This document shows, piece after piece, positions 36,869 through 44,878 of a stretch of DNA of 64,000 nt (position 1 is the stretch's first letter; each line of letters starts with the position of its first letter). A program made the position numbers and the translations under genes. This DNA comes from CBDBCU01 sp965243185 (GTDB lineage Bacteria > Chloroflexota > Dehalococcoidia > Lucifugimonadales > UBA3495). Under the pieces are notes generated by a model. The model did not search any database and was not told where the DNA came from. It saw nothing but the letters and a program-made list of their open reading frames with translations. The stretch covers positions 1,240,001-1,304,000 of the forward strand of contig OZ251531.1 of the NCBI GenBank assembly GCA_965243185.1, in the 5' to 3' direction.

Positions 36869-36897
36869 ATTATAAACAAAGAAAATCAGAGTGTCAA
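36869..36897 (-). promoter_or_regulatory. Perfect consensus promoter for the nitroreductase region
   Basis: TTGACA and TATAAT are separated by exactly 17 bases on the minus strand. Initiation would fall near 36862, inside the operator. It should drive the short frame, the nitroreductase and perhaps the hemQ-like gene. Confidence 0.88.
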
Positions 36898-37642
36898 CGC
36901 TTTTGGGGGGAATTGTTTATATTGGGGGTTTTCGGGGAAGGGGGGCGGGGATAGGGAGGAGTTGGGGGGTAGCGGCGGGGGAGGAATGGGGGTAGTTGCG
37001 GCGGGGCGGAGTACGGGATGGAGCCGGGGCGCGTCTCCTGGCGGCCCCGGCGGGTAGGTTTTGGGGTAAGCAAGTCGCTGGTGGCGGAACCCCTGGCCGG
37101 GGGTTCCGCCCGTCGCGGAAGGTGGTTGGCAAGTCTGGTCATTGGGCCGCCATACGCCGGTTGGCACATCGGCTTACTTCACTCCGGTATTGCCCGACCA
37201 GACTGCCGATTACGGCAGCTGTACCTTGAGTTGGCTACTGACGCCGGTTGGTATGGTGGCCATTCCGGCGGGTTGGCCCAGTCCAGCTACCGTTGGTTGA
37301 CCACGCTCCAGTCAACCCTAGCTCGAACTCCTATCAGGATGGGGCGGCGGTTTGGCGGCGGTTGGGATTTGCCGTTTTCCGTTCGCTCCGGATGGGGATT
37401 GACGGGTTCCTTAGTCCCGTGTCTCCGGGGGAGGAGTTGAGGCGGCCGCGTTGCCGGTTAGGGCGGGGCGGGCCGCCCACAGCGCGCTGTGGCGATAAAG
37501 CAACGGTAAGCTAGCGAATCGTTTAAGTCCCTGCGTCCAGGGGCCGGGTCTGACCTCGACGGGTATTATTATGGGGGATGGATTTTGGGATGTCAAGAGG
37601 GTTTGATACGGATTTTCGGATTGGTTTTGGAGGTGGAGGGTT
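36898..37642. other. Gene-poor region with possible coding remnants
   Basis: G-rich low-complexity DNA (36900-37010) is followed by about 500 bases in which several frames show short protein-like pieces, for example YAGWHIGLLHSGIARPD and FAVFRSLRMGIDGFLSPVSP. No single frame persists. I cannot name a family; it may be a decayed gene with several frameshifts. Confidence 0.35.
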
Positions 37643-37794
37643 CTGGATTCCCACTTTCGTGGGAATGACGGTGGTGAGGGTGGGAATGACGGTTGCCGGA
37701 GGATGGGGATGATGGTCTGACGGTGGGAGAGACGGCGGGGGAACTTTTGTAAAAGTTCCCCCGCACCCCCTCAAAACTTTTGGATTTTGGGGGG
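37643..37794. repeat. Dispersed repeat, copy 1 (diverged)
   Basis: It begins CTGGATTCCCACTTTCGTGG and ends after AAAACTTTTGGATTTTGGGG. The central feature at 37737-37762 is a perfect 26-bp palindrome with arms GGGGGAACTTTT and AAAAGTTCCCCC. The middle differs from the other two copies. It lies just downstream of the second secreted-protein gene. Confidence 0.8.
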
Positions 37795-37811
37795 ATGGCG
37801 GGCCGGCGGGG

Positions 37812-38707
37812 TTAGCGGCGGCGGACGCGTTTGAGACAGGTGGCGGTGTAGGGGCTTTCGATGCTGGTTTTGAACTGGAAGTTGGCACCGTCGTCCAAGT
37901 CACCACTGTAGTAATTCGGTTGGCTGCCAGAGTCCACGATGTTGCGGGTGGTGGAGTAGCCGCGGGCCCGGCATTGGGCGCGGGCGTCGGCGGCGATGTA
38001 GTCTTGCCGGTTATTGACGATGTCGTTGTACCAAGCCTCGCCGGCGCCGCCGGCGCTGAAATAGGGTACGAACACGGCCACCGCGTCGGACTTTGCGGCG
38101 TTTTCGGTACTGCTCACCGCGCCGGCGGGCAAGTCGGCGGGCTGCCCGTACTGGTAAGTGGTGGACAGGGAAAACTTTTTCCATTTCCAGCGGCGGCGGC
38201 GTTCCTCCCGGGGAAACTCAAAGATGAGGTCGCGGGAGACGCCGGTAACGCCGGATTCGCCATCGGTCAGGTAGCCCTCTTGGGCGGCCAGAAAGCCGCG
38301 GAAGTTGCCGCTTTGGCCAAAGTAGACGGTGTCGTCCCGTTCGTTGCGGTGGCGGCCGGCGGCCCAGGTTTCGGCTTTGGTGAAGGTGTCGGATTGGTCG
38401 ATGGCGCAGTAGATGGTTTTGCCGCGGTTGGCGGCGAGGGATTCGAGGATAAGGGAGACGCGGGGATCGTCAGCGTCGGCAACGGTGGGGGAAGGTTGCC
38501 AGTCGGAGCAGTCCCAAGGGATGGAGCGGGGGGCGGCTTGGGCGACGTCTACATAGAACAAGCGTTCTGGGGGGGGGGTAGTACGGAAGTGGAGGAGGTG
38601 AGGGCGGGTTCGGCACGGCCGCTGTTGTGGGTGAAGGCGGCGGCGAGGGTCAGGAGCAGGGTCAGGGTGGTCAGGGAGAGGATTAGTTTGAGCGGCAAGG
38701 GGAGCAT
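37812..38707 (-). CDS. Second secreted protein, paralogue, frame interrupted at a C10 tract
   Basis: ATG 38707 with a GGAGGA ribosome site opens a signal peptide (LILSLTTLTLLLTLAAAFTH). At codon 44 the frame meets ten C (38578-38569 on the minus strand) and then stops. The body continues in another frame for about 250 codons: LFYVDVAQAAPRSIPWDCSD, then IYCAIDQSDTFTKAETW, RHRNERDDTVYFGQSGNFRG and a basic C-terminus RVRRR. It aligns closely with the protein at 6.8-7.8 kb over the first two thirds and diverges later. Because an A follows the tract here, 8 or 11 C (not 9) would restore the frame. Two independent genes carrying the same tract at the same place suggests a switch rather than decay. 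Confidence 0.8.
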
Positions 38708-38812
38708 ATAGCCGTCCTCCGTGGGGAAAGTTCGAGGGTATGGTTACGGTAACAGGATGAGGTTGGGGTTGTCAACCGGGGAGGTGGGGGGAATCGGGAG
38801 TCCGCGGCGTTT

Positions 38813-38967
38813 CTGGATTCCCACTTTCGTGGGAATGACGGTGGAAGGGTGGGAAGGACGGTTGCCGGATGGCGAGGATAACGGTTGGCGGGAGAGTGGG
38901 GTTACGGCGGGGGAACTTTTGTAAAAGTTCCCCCGCACCACCTCAAAACTTTTGAGTTTGGGGGAGG
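38813..38967. repeat. Dispersed repeat, copy 2
   Basis: This 155-bp unit begins CTGGATTCCCACTTTCGTGG and includes the same perfect 26-bp palindrome at 38909-38934. It differs from copy 3 at about four positions by eye. Confidence 0.85.
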
Positions 38968-39069
38968 GCAGGTTGTGTTGAAGTTGGTTTCGTGGGCGGC
39001 ATTTTAGATTCCTCGGCTGTGGCCTCGGAATGACATGGGTGGGGGCGTTGGAATGACACGGTAGGGGGA

Positions 39070-39224
39070 CTGGATTCCCCCTTTCGTGGGAATGACGGTG
39101 GAAGGGTGGGAAGGACGGTTGCCGGATGGCGAGGATAACGGTTGGCGGGAGAGTGGGGTTACGGCGGGGGAACTTTTGTAAAAGTTCCCCCGCACCCCCT
39201 CAAAACTTTTGGATTTGGGGGAGG
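39070..39224. repeat. Dispersed repeat, copy 3
   Basis: A 155-bp unit in the same orientation as copy 2, starting 257 bases after it. The palindrome is at 39166-39191. The unit carries no coding frame and could be a small non-autonomous element or a REP-type repeat. Confidence 0.85.
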
Positions 39225-39461
39225 TTGCGGGTTTTGGGAAGTCGGCTAATGGAGAGTTGAGATTCCGCTCCGGTTTGCCGGGCAGCCGATGCCGGGCGGA
39301 CGGCGGTACTTTGATGTGCTACAATAGTATTACACTATACGCCGAAATGCCGGGAGTTAATTCTCGGCTGGGCGGCGGCTATGCTGTCTTGACTGCTGCC
39401 GGGCGATTTTGCCGGCCGGATAGCTTGGCATTGCCGCGCCCCTGCATACTGAGGTTAGGGT

Positions 39462-40922
39462 ATGGCAACCAATTCGTCCCCGGAGGCCGCCGGGGGGCAA
39501 CTTCTGGCGGTAACAACCCTCTTTGCTGCGCTGAGCCCGGAGTTTCGGGAGGCGGTGGTAATGCGGGCGTTGCGCTTTCGGGGGCAGAGTACCGGCGACG
39601 CCGGCCGCGCCCTCGATTCGGCCATTCGCGGCAATCTGCGGATACCGGATTACCGCCATCCGGATTCGGCGCCGCCGCACATTCTGATGGAACCGGTGGC
39701 CAAGGCGATGTTCCATTCGGAGCGACTGGCCGGGGCGGCCTTGCGGGTTTGGGCCGAGTCGCACCGGGAGTTGCAGCAGGTGGTCAGCGAGCACTTGGCG
39801 GCGGCCGCCATTCCCGCCGAATATCTCGACTTGCCGGAAAACGGTTTCCGCAGCGTTTGGGATGCCGAGGCTTGGGAGCAGCAACTGGACTGGATTGCGG
39901 ATGTGGCTACCGATTGGGCCGAGGATGATTTGGCGCTGATGCTGTGCTATGTATCCGGCAAAACGATTATCGCCGCCGATGAGGATTATTCGGGCGCGGC
40001 GGCCGCGGCGGATGTAGCGGATTATCGGGAGGATGCCGGGCAACCGGCGGTATCCCCGCCGGTTGCCGCGGTAGAACCGGAACAGCCGGCGGCAAGGGAA
40101 CCGGCCGCTACGCCGGAATCGCCGCCGGAAATCGAAACGGTAGCCGAATTGGAGCCGCAGGCGGAAATTCCCGCGGCCGCTTTGCCGGCTTACCTTGACC
40201 CTTCCGGGGATTTGACCGGCGCTGACCTGCTGGCCCGCTGCGTGGCTTGGCTGGAGTTGCTGCCGGCGGCCGCCCCGGAGTGGGAGGCGGCGGTGCCGGC
40301 TTTCGTCAGCGCGGTGAATAAACTTCAGGAGGATAACCAGTCCCATAAGGAACGGTTCGCCGGACTGCGCCAAACTTTGACTGAAATTGCCGCCGATTTC
40401 GCCCCGGAACTGGACTTCCTCGAGCAGGATGCGGCGGCTTGGTCGGCGGATCGGCTTACCGACCTGCCGGCGGTCAACCGAATGTTGGAAACGGCGGCCG
40501 AATTGAAGTCGCTGCTGACGGAGTACCGCCAGGTTCACCATCCGGCGGCGTCGATCAGCGAGGAACGCCGCCGCCGGGAGCGGCTGGCGGACCTGGAGCG
40601 GCAGCTACTCCAGAACTTGGGGCGGATGTCCCGGCAGATGGCGGGCGACCGGGGCAATGGCGACCAGTCGGACGATGCTCCGGCAATGGCGGCGGCCGAG
40701 TTGGACGACCCCGCGGAAATCCCGCCATCCTTGGACGAAACCGGTGCCACCGACCCGGATGACCCGGATTTTCAGGGGGAGCTGATTTACGAACCGGTCG
40801 AAGGGGATGTTTTGCCCTCCGAAACGCCGCCGGCGGCGGCCCGGGAGGCGGCGACAACTACGCCCCGGTCAACTCGCACCCGAAACCGGCGTAACAACAA
40901 CCGGGCCAACCGCAACGGGTGA
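39462..40922 (+). CDS. Large acidic hypothetical protein
   Basis: A 486-aa protein with no family I recognise. Residues 1-165 are a helical domain with FAALSPEFREAVVMRALRFR, HILMEPVAKAMFHSERLAGA and DWATDW-like acidic helices (DWIADVATDWAEDDLALMLC). Residues 180-240 are a Pro/Glu/Ala-rich linker. A second helical domain (240-390) carries ESHRELQ- and LADLERQLLQNL-type coiled coils. The acidic linker at 400-460 ends in a strongly basic tail (RSTRTRNRRNNNRANRNG), which may contact nucleic acid. It stands alone between repeats and the FAH-family gene. No signal peptide or membrane span. Confidence 0.75.
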   Translation: MATNSSPEAAGGQLLAVTTLFAALSPEFREAVVMRALRFRGQSTGDAGRALDSAIRGNLRIPDYRHPDSAPPHILMEPVAKAMFHSERLAGAALRVWAESHRELQQVVSEHLAAAAIPAEYLDLPENGFRSVWDAEAWEQQLDWIADVATDWAEDDLALMLCYVSGKTIIAADEDYSGAAAAADVADYREDAGQPAVSPPVAAVEPEQPAAREPAATPESPPEIETVAELEPQAEIPAAALPAYLDPSGDLTGADLLARCVAWLELLPAAAPEWEAAVPAFVSAVNKLQEDNQSHKERFAGLRQTLTEIAADFAPELDFLEQDAAAWSADRLTDLPAVNRMLETAAELKSLLTEYRQVHHPAASISEERRRRERLADLERQLLQNLGRMSRQMAGDRGNGDQSDDAPAMAAAELDDPAEIPPSLDETGATDPDDPDFQGELIYEPVEGDVLPSETPPAAAREAATTTPRSTRTRNRRNNNRANRNG

Positions 40923-40999
40923 ATAATCCTTGACCCTTGCCGGTAACAGTGCCAGAATGACCGGCAGATTTTCCCAAATTATTCAGGGAGGGAATTGCT

Positions 41000-41785
41000 A
41001 TGAAGTGGTGCCGTTTTCAGACCGATAACGGGCCGTCCTACGGCATTATCGAGGGGGAGGATGTGGTGGCGGTGTCGGGCAGCCCTTTTGCCGAGTACGC
41101 CCGAACCGGGGAGGTACGGCCGCTCAGTGGGGTTAAGCTGCTGGTGCCGGTGGTGCCGCCGACCTTTTACGCCGCCGGGATTAACTTCCGGGAACACGTG
41201 GCGGAGATGGCGGCCAAGCGGGGGGAGGAACCCCAGTATCCGCCGGCGGCGGACATTGGCTATCGCGCCAACAACGCCTTGGTAGCGGATGGCGAGGCGA
41301 TTGTCGTTCCCGGCGATGCCCACGAGGTCTTTCAGTACGAGGGGGAGCTGGTGGTGGTAATCGGGAAGCAGTGCAAAAAGGTTTCGGAGGCGGAAGCCCT
41401 GGATTATGTCTTTGGCTACACCATCGGCAATGATGTCAGCGAGCGGGTTTGGCAGCGCGGCGACCGGACGATGTGGCGGGCCAAGAACACCGACACTTTC
41501 AAGCCGATGGGGCCGTGGATTGTAACCGACGGGATTGACCCGGAGGATTGCGAAGTGCGGATTGTCCTCAACGGCCGCTCCGTCAGCAAATACAACCTGT
41601 CCGGGGCTATTTTCGGCGTGCGCCACTATATCAGCCGGATGAGCCAGTATCTGACGCTCTACCCCGGGGATGTTATCTGGATGGGGACGGACGGCGCGCC
41701 GGAAAATATGAAAGACGGGGATGTGGTCGATATTGAAATCGACGGCATCGGCAAGCTGAGCAATCCGGTGGTCTGGGAGAAGTAG
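41000..41785 (+). CDS. Fumarylacetoacetate-hydrolase-family enzyme
   Basis: A 261-aa protein of the FAH superfamily. Members cleave or decarboxylate 2-oxo acids and related compounds in aromatic-acid catabolism using a Mg ion. The metal and active-site blocks are clear: YAAGINFREHVAEMA, then EVFQYEGELVVVIGK (E-x-E), YTIGNDVSERVWQR, KNTDTFKPMGPWIVT and LTLYPGDVIWMGTDGAP. Ribosome site GGGAGGG lies eight bases before ATG. A strong terminator follows 30 bases after the stop. The exact reaction is not deducible. Confidence 0.92.
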   Translation: MKWCRFQTDNGPSYGIIEGEDVVAVSGSPFAEYARTGEVRPLSGVKLLVPVVPPTFYAAGINFREHVAEMAAKRGEEPQYPPAADIGYRANNALVADGEAIVVPGDAHEVFQYEGELVVVIGKQCKKVSEAEALDYVFGYTIGNDVSERVWQRGDRTMWRAKNTDTFKPMGPWIVTDGIDPEDCEVRIVLNGRSVSKYNLSGAIFGVRHYISRMSQYLTLYPGDVIWMGTDGAPENMKDGDVVDIEIDGIGKLSNPVVWEK

Positions 41786-41814
41786 CGGCCGGCACTGACC
41801 GGAAGGTTAAGGGG

Positions 41815-41847
41815 CGGGGCGTACTCTAATGAGTACGCCCCGTTTTT
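41815..41847 (+). terminator. Rho-independent terminator after the FAH-family gene
   Basis: CGGGGCGTACTC, loop TAAT, GAGTACGCCCCG and five T form a perfect 12-bp stem. It lies between convergent genes and could also act on the opposite strand with lower efficiency. Confidence 0.93.
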
Positions 41848-41869
41848 GGTCGGGCCTTGGCGGGAGAGT

Positions 41870-42394
41870 TTAGGGAGCGTCAGCGGCGCCGTTGCGGTGG
41901 TTGGCGCTGGGCGGCGGTTCGTCAAAGGGTTCGCCGCGCTGTTCCGCTTCCTGGCGGCGCTGCCACCAGCCTTCCCAGCGGGCATTGGCTGCGGCGATGC
42001 CGCGTTCCTCGCCGCGCTTTTCACCGATGGCGATGCCACGTTCCTCGCCGATGGCAAAGCCGCGCTTTTCGCCGCGTTCCTCGCCGCGCTTTTCGCCGAT
42101 CTCCTCGCCTTTCCGAATAGCGCGCAGTTCGGCCAAAACGGCAAAAATCATTCTGAACACCTCGACAATGATGGCGGCGCCGATGATGGACGCGCCGCCG
42201 GCTTGCAGAAACTCGGCGGTGGCGATGCGCTGAATTTCCAACCAGGTCGGGTTTTCCAGCCGGAGGGTTTGGGACAGAGTGTTGGCGACGGTCAGGTAGG
42301 CAGTGCCAACACTGGACAGGATGGTCCACCAACGAACCGATTCGAGGGGTATGGTGGGGATCCCGATACGGATTTCCGGTTTGGATGCAGCCAT
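41870..42394 (-). CDS. Membrane protein with charged GE-rich repeat tail
   Basis: A 174-aa protein. Two hydrophobic segments (VRWWTILSSVGTAYLTVANT and LQAGGASIIGAAIIVEVFRM) precede a charged region of imperfect repeats: EEIGEKRGEERGEKRG, FAIGEERG, IAIGEKRGEERG. The tail resembles the E-K-G-R repeats at the C-terminus of Rpn-type transposase-related proteins, but no nuclease domain is present. The repeat DNA (period about 12-24 bases) may be slippage-prone. It converges with the FAH-family gene across the terminator. Function unknown. Confidence 0.6.
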   Translation of the reverse strand: MAASKPEIRIGIPTIPLESVRWWTILSSVGTAYLTVANTLSQTLRLENPTWLEIQRIATAEFLQAGGASIIGAAIIVEVFRMIFAVLAELRAIRKGEEIGEKRGEERGEKRGFAIGEERGIAIGEKRGEERGIAAANARWEGWWQRRQEAEQRGEPFDEPPPSANHRNGAADAP

Positions 42395-42499
42395 TGGGAT
42401 GACCGTTGTCCCCCTTGTTAATAATTTAACACGGCGGCGGGCGGCAAGGCAAGGCGGCGGGCCGCCGGGTTAGCCGGCGGCCGCCAGTTGCGGGCCGGG

Positions 42500-44761
42500 T
42501 TAGCGGCCGTTCTTTTGCCAGAGGGCTTCGAGGATGGCGCCGGGGGACATGGGGAGTTTTTCCATGCGTACGCCGATGGCGTCGTGGATGGCGTTGGCAA
42601 TGGCAGCCATGGGGGGGACGATGGGGACTTCGCCGACGCCGCGGACGCCGTAGGGATGGCCGGGGTTGGCGACTTCGACAATGACGGTGTCAATCATCGG
42701 GAGGTCGAGGCTGATGGGCATACGGTAGTCGAGGAAGCTGGAGTTGACCATTTGGCCGTCCGGGTTAAAGAAGTATTCCTCGTTCAAGGCCCAACCGATG
42801 CCCTGCACGACGCCGCCCTGCATCTGGCCTTCGACATAGCTGGGGTGGATGGCTTTGCCGGCATCCTGCACGGTGGTATAGCGCAAGATGTCCACCTTGC
42901 CGGTGTCCGGGTCAACTTCCACATCGACAATATGGGTGCTGAAGGCGCCGCCGGCGCCGCGGGGGTCGACGCTGACCTGGCTGGAGATGGGGCCGCCGCT
43001 GCCGTTGAGCTGGGCGGCCAGTTCCTTAAAGGTCATTTTAAGGTCGGAGTCGGACTTGTGCTGAAAAGCGCCGGCGACCAGTTCGACATCGGCGGCGGAG
43101 ACGTCCCAGATGGTGGCCGCCCGCTCAATGAGCTGCTTTTTGATGTCTTGGGCGCATTCGTAGGCCGCCCAACCGCTGGCAAAGGTGGTGCGGCTGCCGC
43201 CGGTGAGGAAGGTATAGCCCACGGAGTCGGTGTCGGCCACGCTGGGCAGCACATCCTCGGCGGGGAGGTTCAGCACTTCGGCGGCCTGCATGGCGATGGA
43301 GGCGCGGGTGCCGCCAATGTCGGTGGAACCTTCGACCAGGCTGATGGTGCCGTCAGCATTGACGCCGATGCTGCAACTGGACTGCATCCCGATGTTGAAC
43401 CAGAAGCCGGAGGCGATGCCGCGGCCCTGATTGGGGCCGGTCAAGGGGGTGTTGTAGTGGTCGGTGGCTTTGGCGGCCTCGACGCATTCGATATTGCCGA
43501 TGACCGGGAATTCGGGGCCGTCGACGCGGCGGGTGCCTTCCTTGGAGGCGTTGCGGAGGCGGAACTCGACCGGGTCAATGTTCAACTGGTCGGCGATTTC
43601 GTCGATCACCTGTTCGCCGGCAAAGGCGGCGATGGGGGCGCCAGGAGCGCGGTAGGGGGCGACTTTGGGCTTGTTGACCACGACGTCGTAACCTTCGGCG
43701 TGGACATTGGGGATGTCGTAGGGGGCAAAGATGCACTGGGCGCCCATAGTGACCGGGGAGCCGGGGAAGGCGCCGGCTTCTAGAGCCAGGGTAGCCGTGG
43801 CGGCGGTGAGTTTGCCGTCTTGGGTAGCGCCGACTTTGACTTTGACCCAAGCGCCGGAAGTGGGGCCGGTGCTCTCAAAGACATCGGTGCGGGACATCAG
43901 GAGTTTGACGGCTTGGCCGCTTTTTTGGGAGAGTAGGGCGGCCATGGGTTCGAGATAGACGGGGATTTTGCCGCCGAAGCCGCCGCCGATTTCCATCGGG
44001 ACTACCTTGACTTGGGAGACGGGGAGGTTAAGAATCTGCGCTAGGGAATCCCGCGCGCTGAAGGCGCCTTGGGTGCTGGTCCAGACGGTCAGCTTGCCAT
44101 CGGCGTTCCAGAGGGCGGCGGCGTTCTGGGGTTCAATGTAGCCCTGATGGACGGTGGTGGTGTGAAATTCCCGCTCGACGACTACATCGGCTTGGGCAAA
44201 GCCGGCGGCGAGGTCGCCCAATTCGTACTGGAAGTGGGTAGCGATGTTGCTGCGCTTGTCGGTGCGCTCGCCCAGTTCGGTGGTGGTCAAATCCTCGAGA
44301 ACCAGGGGGGCGTCGTCCTGCATCGCGGCGGTGACATTGATGACCGGGGGCAGGGGTTCGTATTCGACCTGGATGAGGGAAAGGGCGGTTTCGGCGATGT
44401 GGGGGTTGATGGCGGCGACGGCGGCGACGGCGTGGCCGCGGTACAACGCCTTATCCTGGGCGAGGATGTTTTCGCTGGAGAAGCGCATACCCCGGCCGGG
44501 GTTTTCCAGCGACGCCACCGGCAAATCCTGGCCGGTTACTACGGCTTTGACGCCGGGCAGGGCGGCGGCTTGGCGGGTGTCGATGGATTTGATGCGGGCG
44601 TGGGCGTGGGGGCTGCGGAGGACTTTGCCGTGGAGCAAGCCGGCCATCTGAAAGTCGCCGCCGTATTTGGCGCGGCCGGTGACTTTGTCGGTGCCGTCGT
44701 GGCGGATGGGGCGGGTGCCGACCACGGCGTAGTCGGTATTTGACAGTACGATATTGGACAT
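42500..44761 (-). CDS. Xanthine-dehydrogenase-family molybdopterin-binding subunit
   Basis: A 753-aa large subunit of the molybdenum hydroxylase family. It hydroxylates heterocycles or aldehydes at a Mo-MCD centre. Visible blocks are GRAKYGGDFQMAGLLHGKVL, RSPHAHARIKSIDT, EIGGGFGGKIPVYLEP, KVAPYRAPGAPIAAFAGEQV and the catalytic Glu in GVRGVGEVPIVPPMAA. The PYRAPGAP segment differs from the AYRGAGR of the CoxL protein at the right edge, so substrate differs. No iron-sulfur or flavin subunit is adjacent, which is unusual; partners may be encoded elsewhere. ATG 44761 follows GAGAGG by eight bases. Confidence 0.9.
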   Translation of the reverse strand: MSNIVLSNTDYAVVGTRPIRHDGTDKVTGRAKYGGDFQMAGLLHGKVLRSPHAHARIKSIDTRQAAALPGVKAVVTGQDLPVASLENPGRGMRFSSENILAQDKALYRGHAVAAVAAINPHIAETALSLIQVEYEPLPPVINVTAAMQDDAPLVLEDLTTTELGERTDKRSNIATHFQYELGDLAAGFAQADVVVEREFHTTTVHQGYIEPQNAAALWNADGKLTVWTSTQGAFSARDSLAQILNLPVSQVKVVPMEIGGGFGGKIPVYLEPMAALLSQKSGQAVKLLMSRTDVFESTGPTSGAWVKVKVGATQDGKLTAATATLALEAGAFPGSPVTMGAQCIFAPYDIPNVHAEGYDVVVNKPKVAPYRAPGAPIAAFAGEQVIDEIADQLNIDPVEFRLRNASKEGTRRVDGPEFPVIGNIECVEAAKATDHYNTPLTGPNQGRGIASGFWFNIGMQSSCSIGVNADGTISLVEGSTDIGGTRASIAMQAAEVLNLPAEDVLPSVADTDSVGYTFLTGGSRTTFASGWAAYECAQDIKKQLIERAATIWDVSAADVELVAGAFQHKSDSDLKMTFKELAAQLNGSGGPISSQVSVDPRGAGGAFSTHIVDVEVDPDTGKVDILRYTTVQDAGKAIHPSYVEGQMQGGVVQGIGWALNEEYFFNPDGQMVNSSFLDYRMPISLDLPMIDTVIVEVANPGHPYGVRGVGEVPIVPPMAAIANAIHDAIGVRMEKLPMSPGAILEALWQKNGR

Positions 44762-44878
44762 AGCCAACCCTCTCTAACTTGCTGGATTTCAAGGCTCCGG
44801 GCTTTAACGCCGCCATTGTAGCATATTGGCGGGCGGGTTTCTAACCTGGGGTGGTTCGCTAATCAATAAGCGGCAACT

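Larger units (their letters stand above)
38708..39461. other. Repeat-rich intergenic region
   Basis: It contains two nearly identical 155-bp repeats and, between them and the next gene, no recognisable gene. The stretch 39225-39461 shows no clear promoter. Confidence 0.5.

Noticed and set aside
42488..43783. A 430-codon open frame antisense to the xanthine-dehydrogenase-like gene
   Set aside because: Gly/Asp-rich shadow with no recognisable domain.
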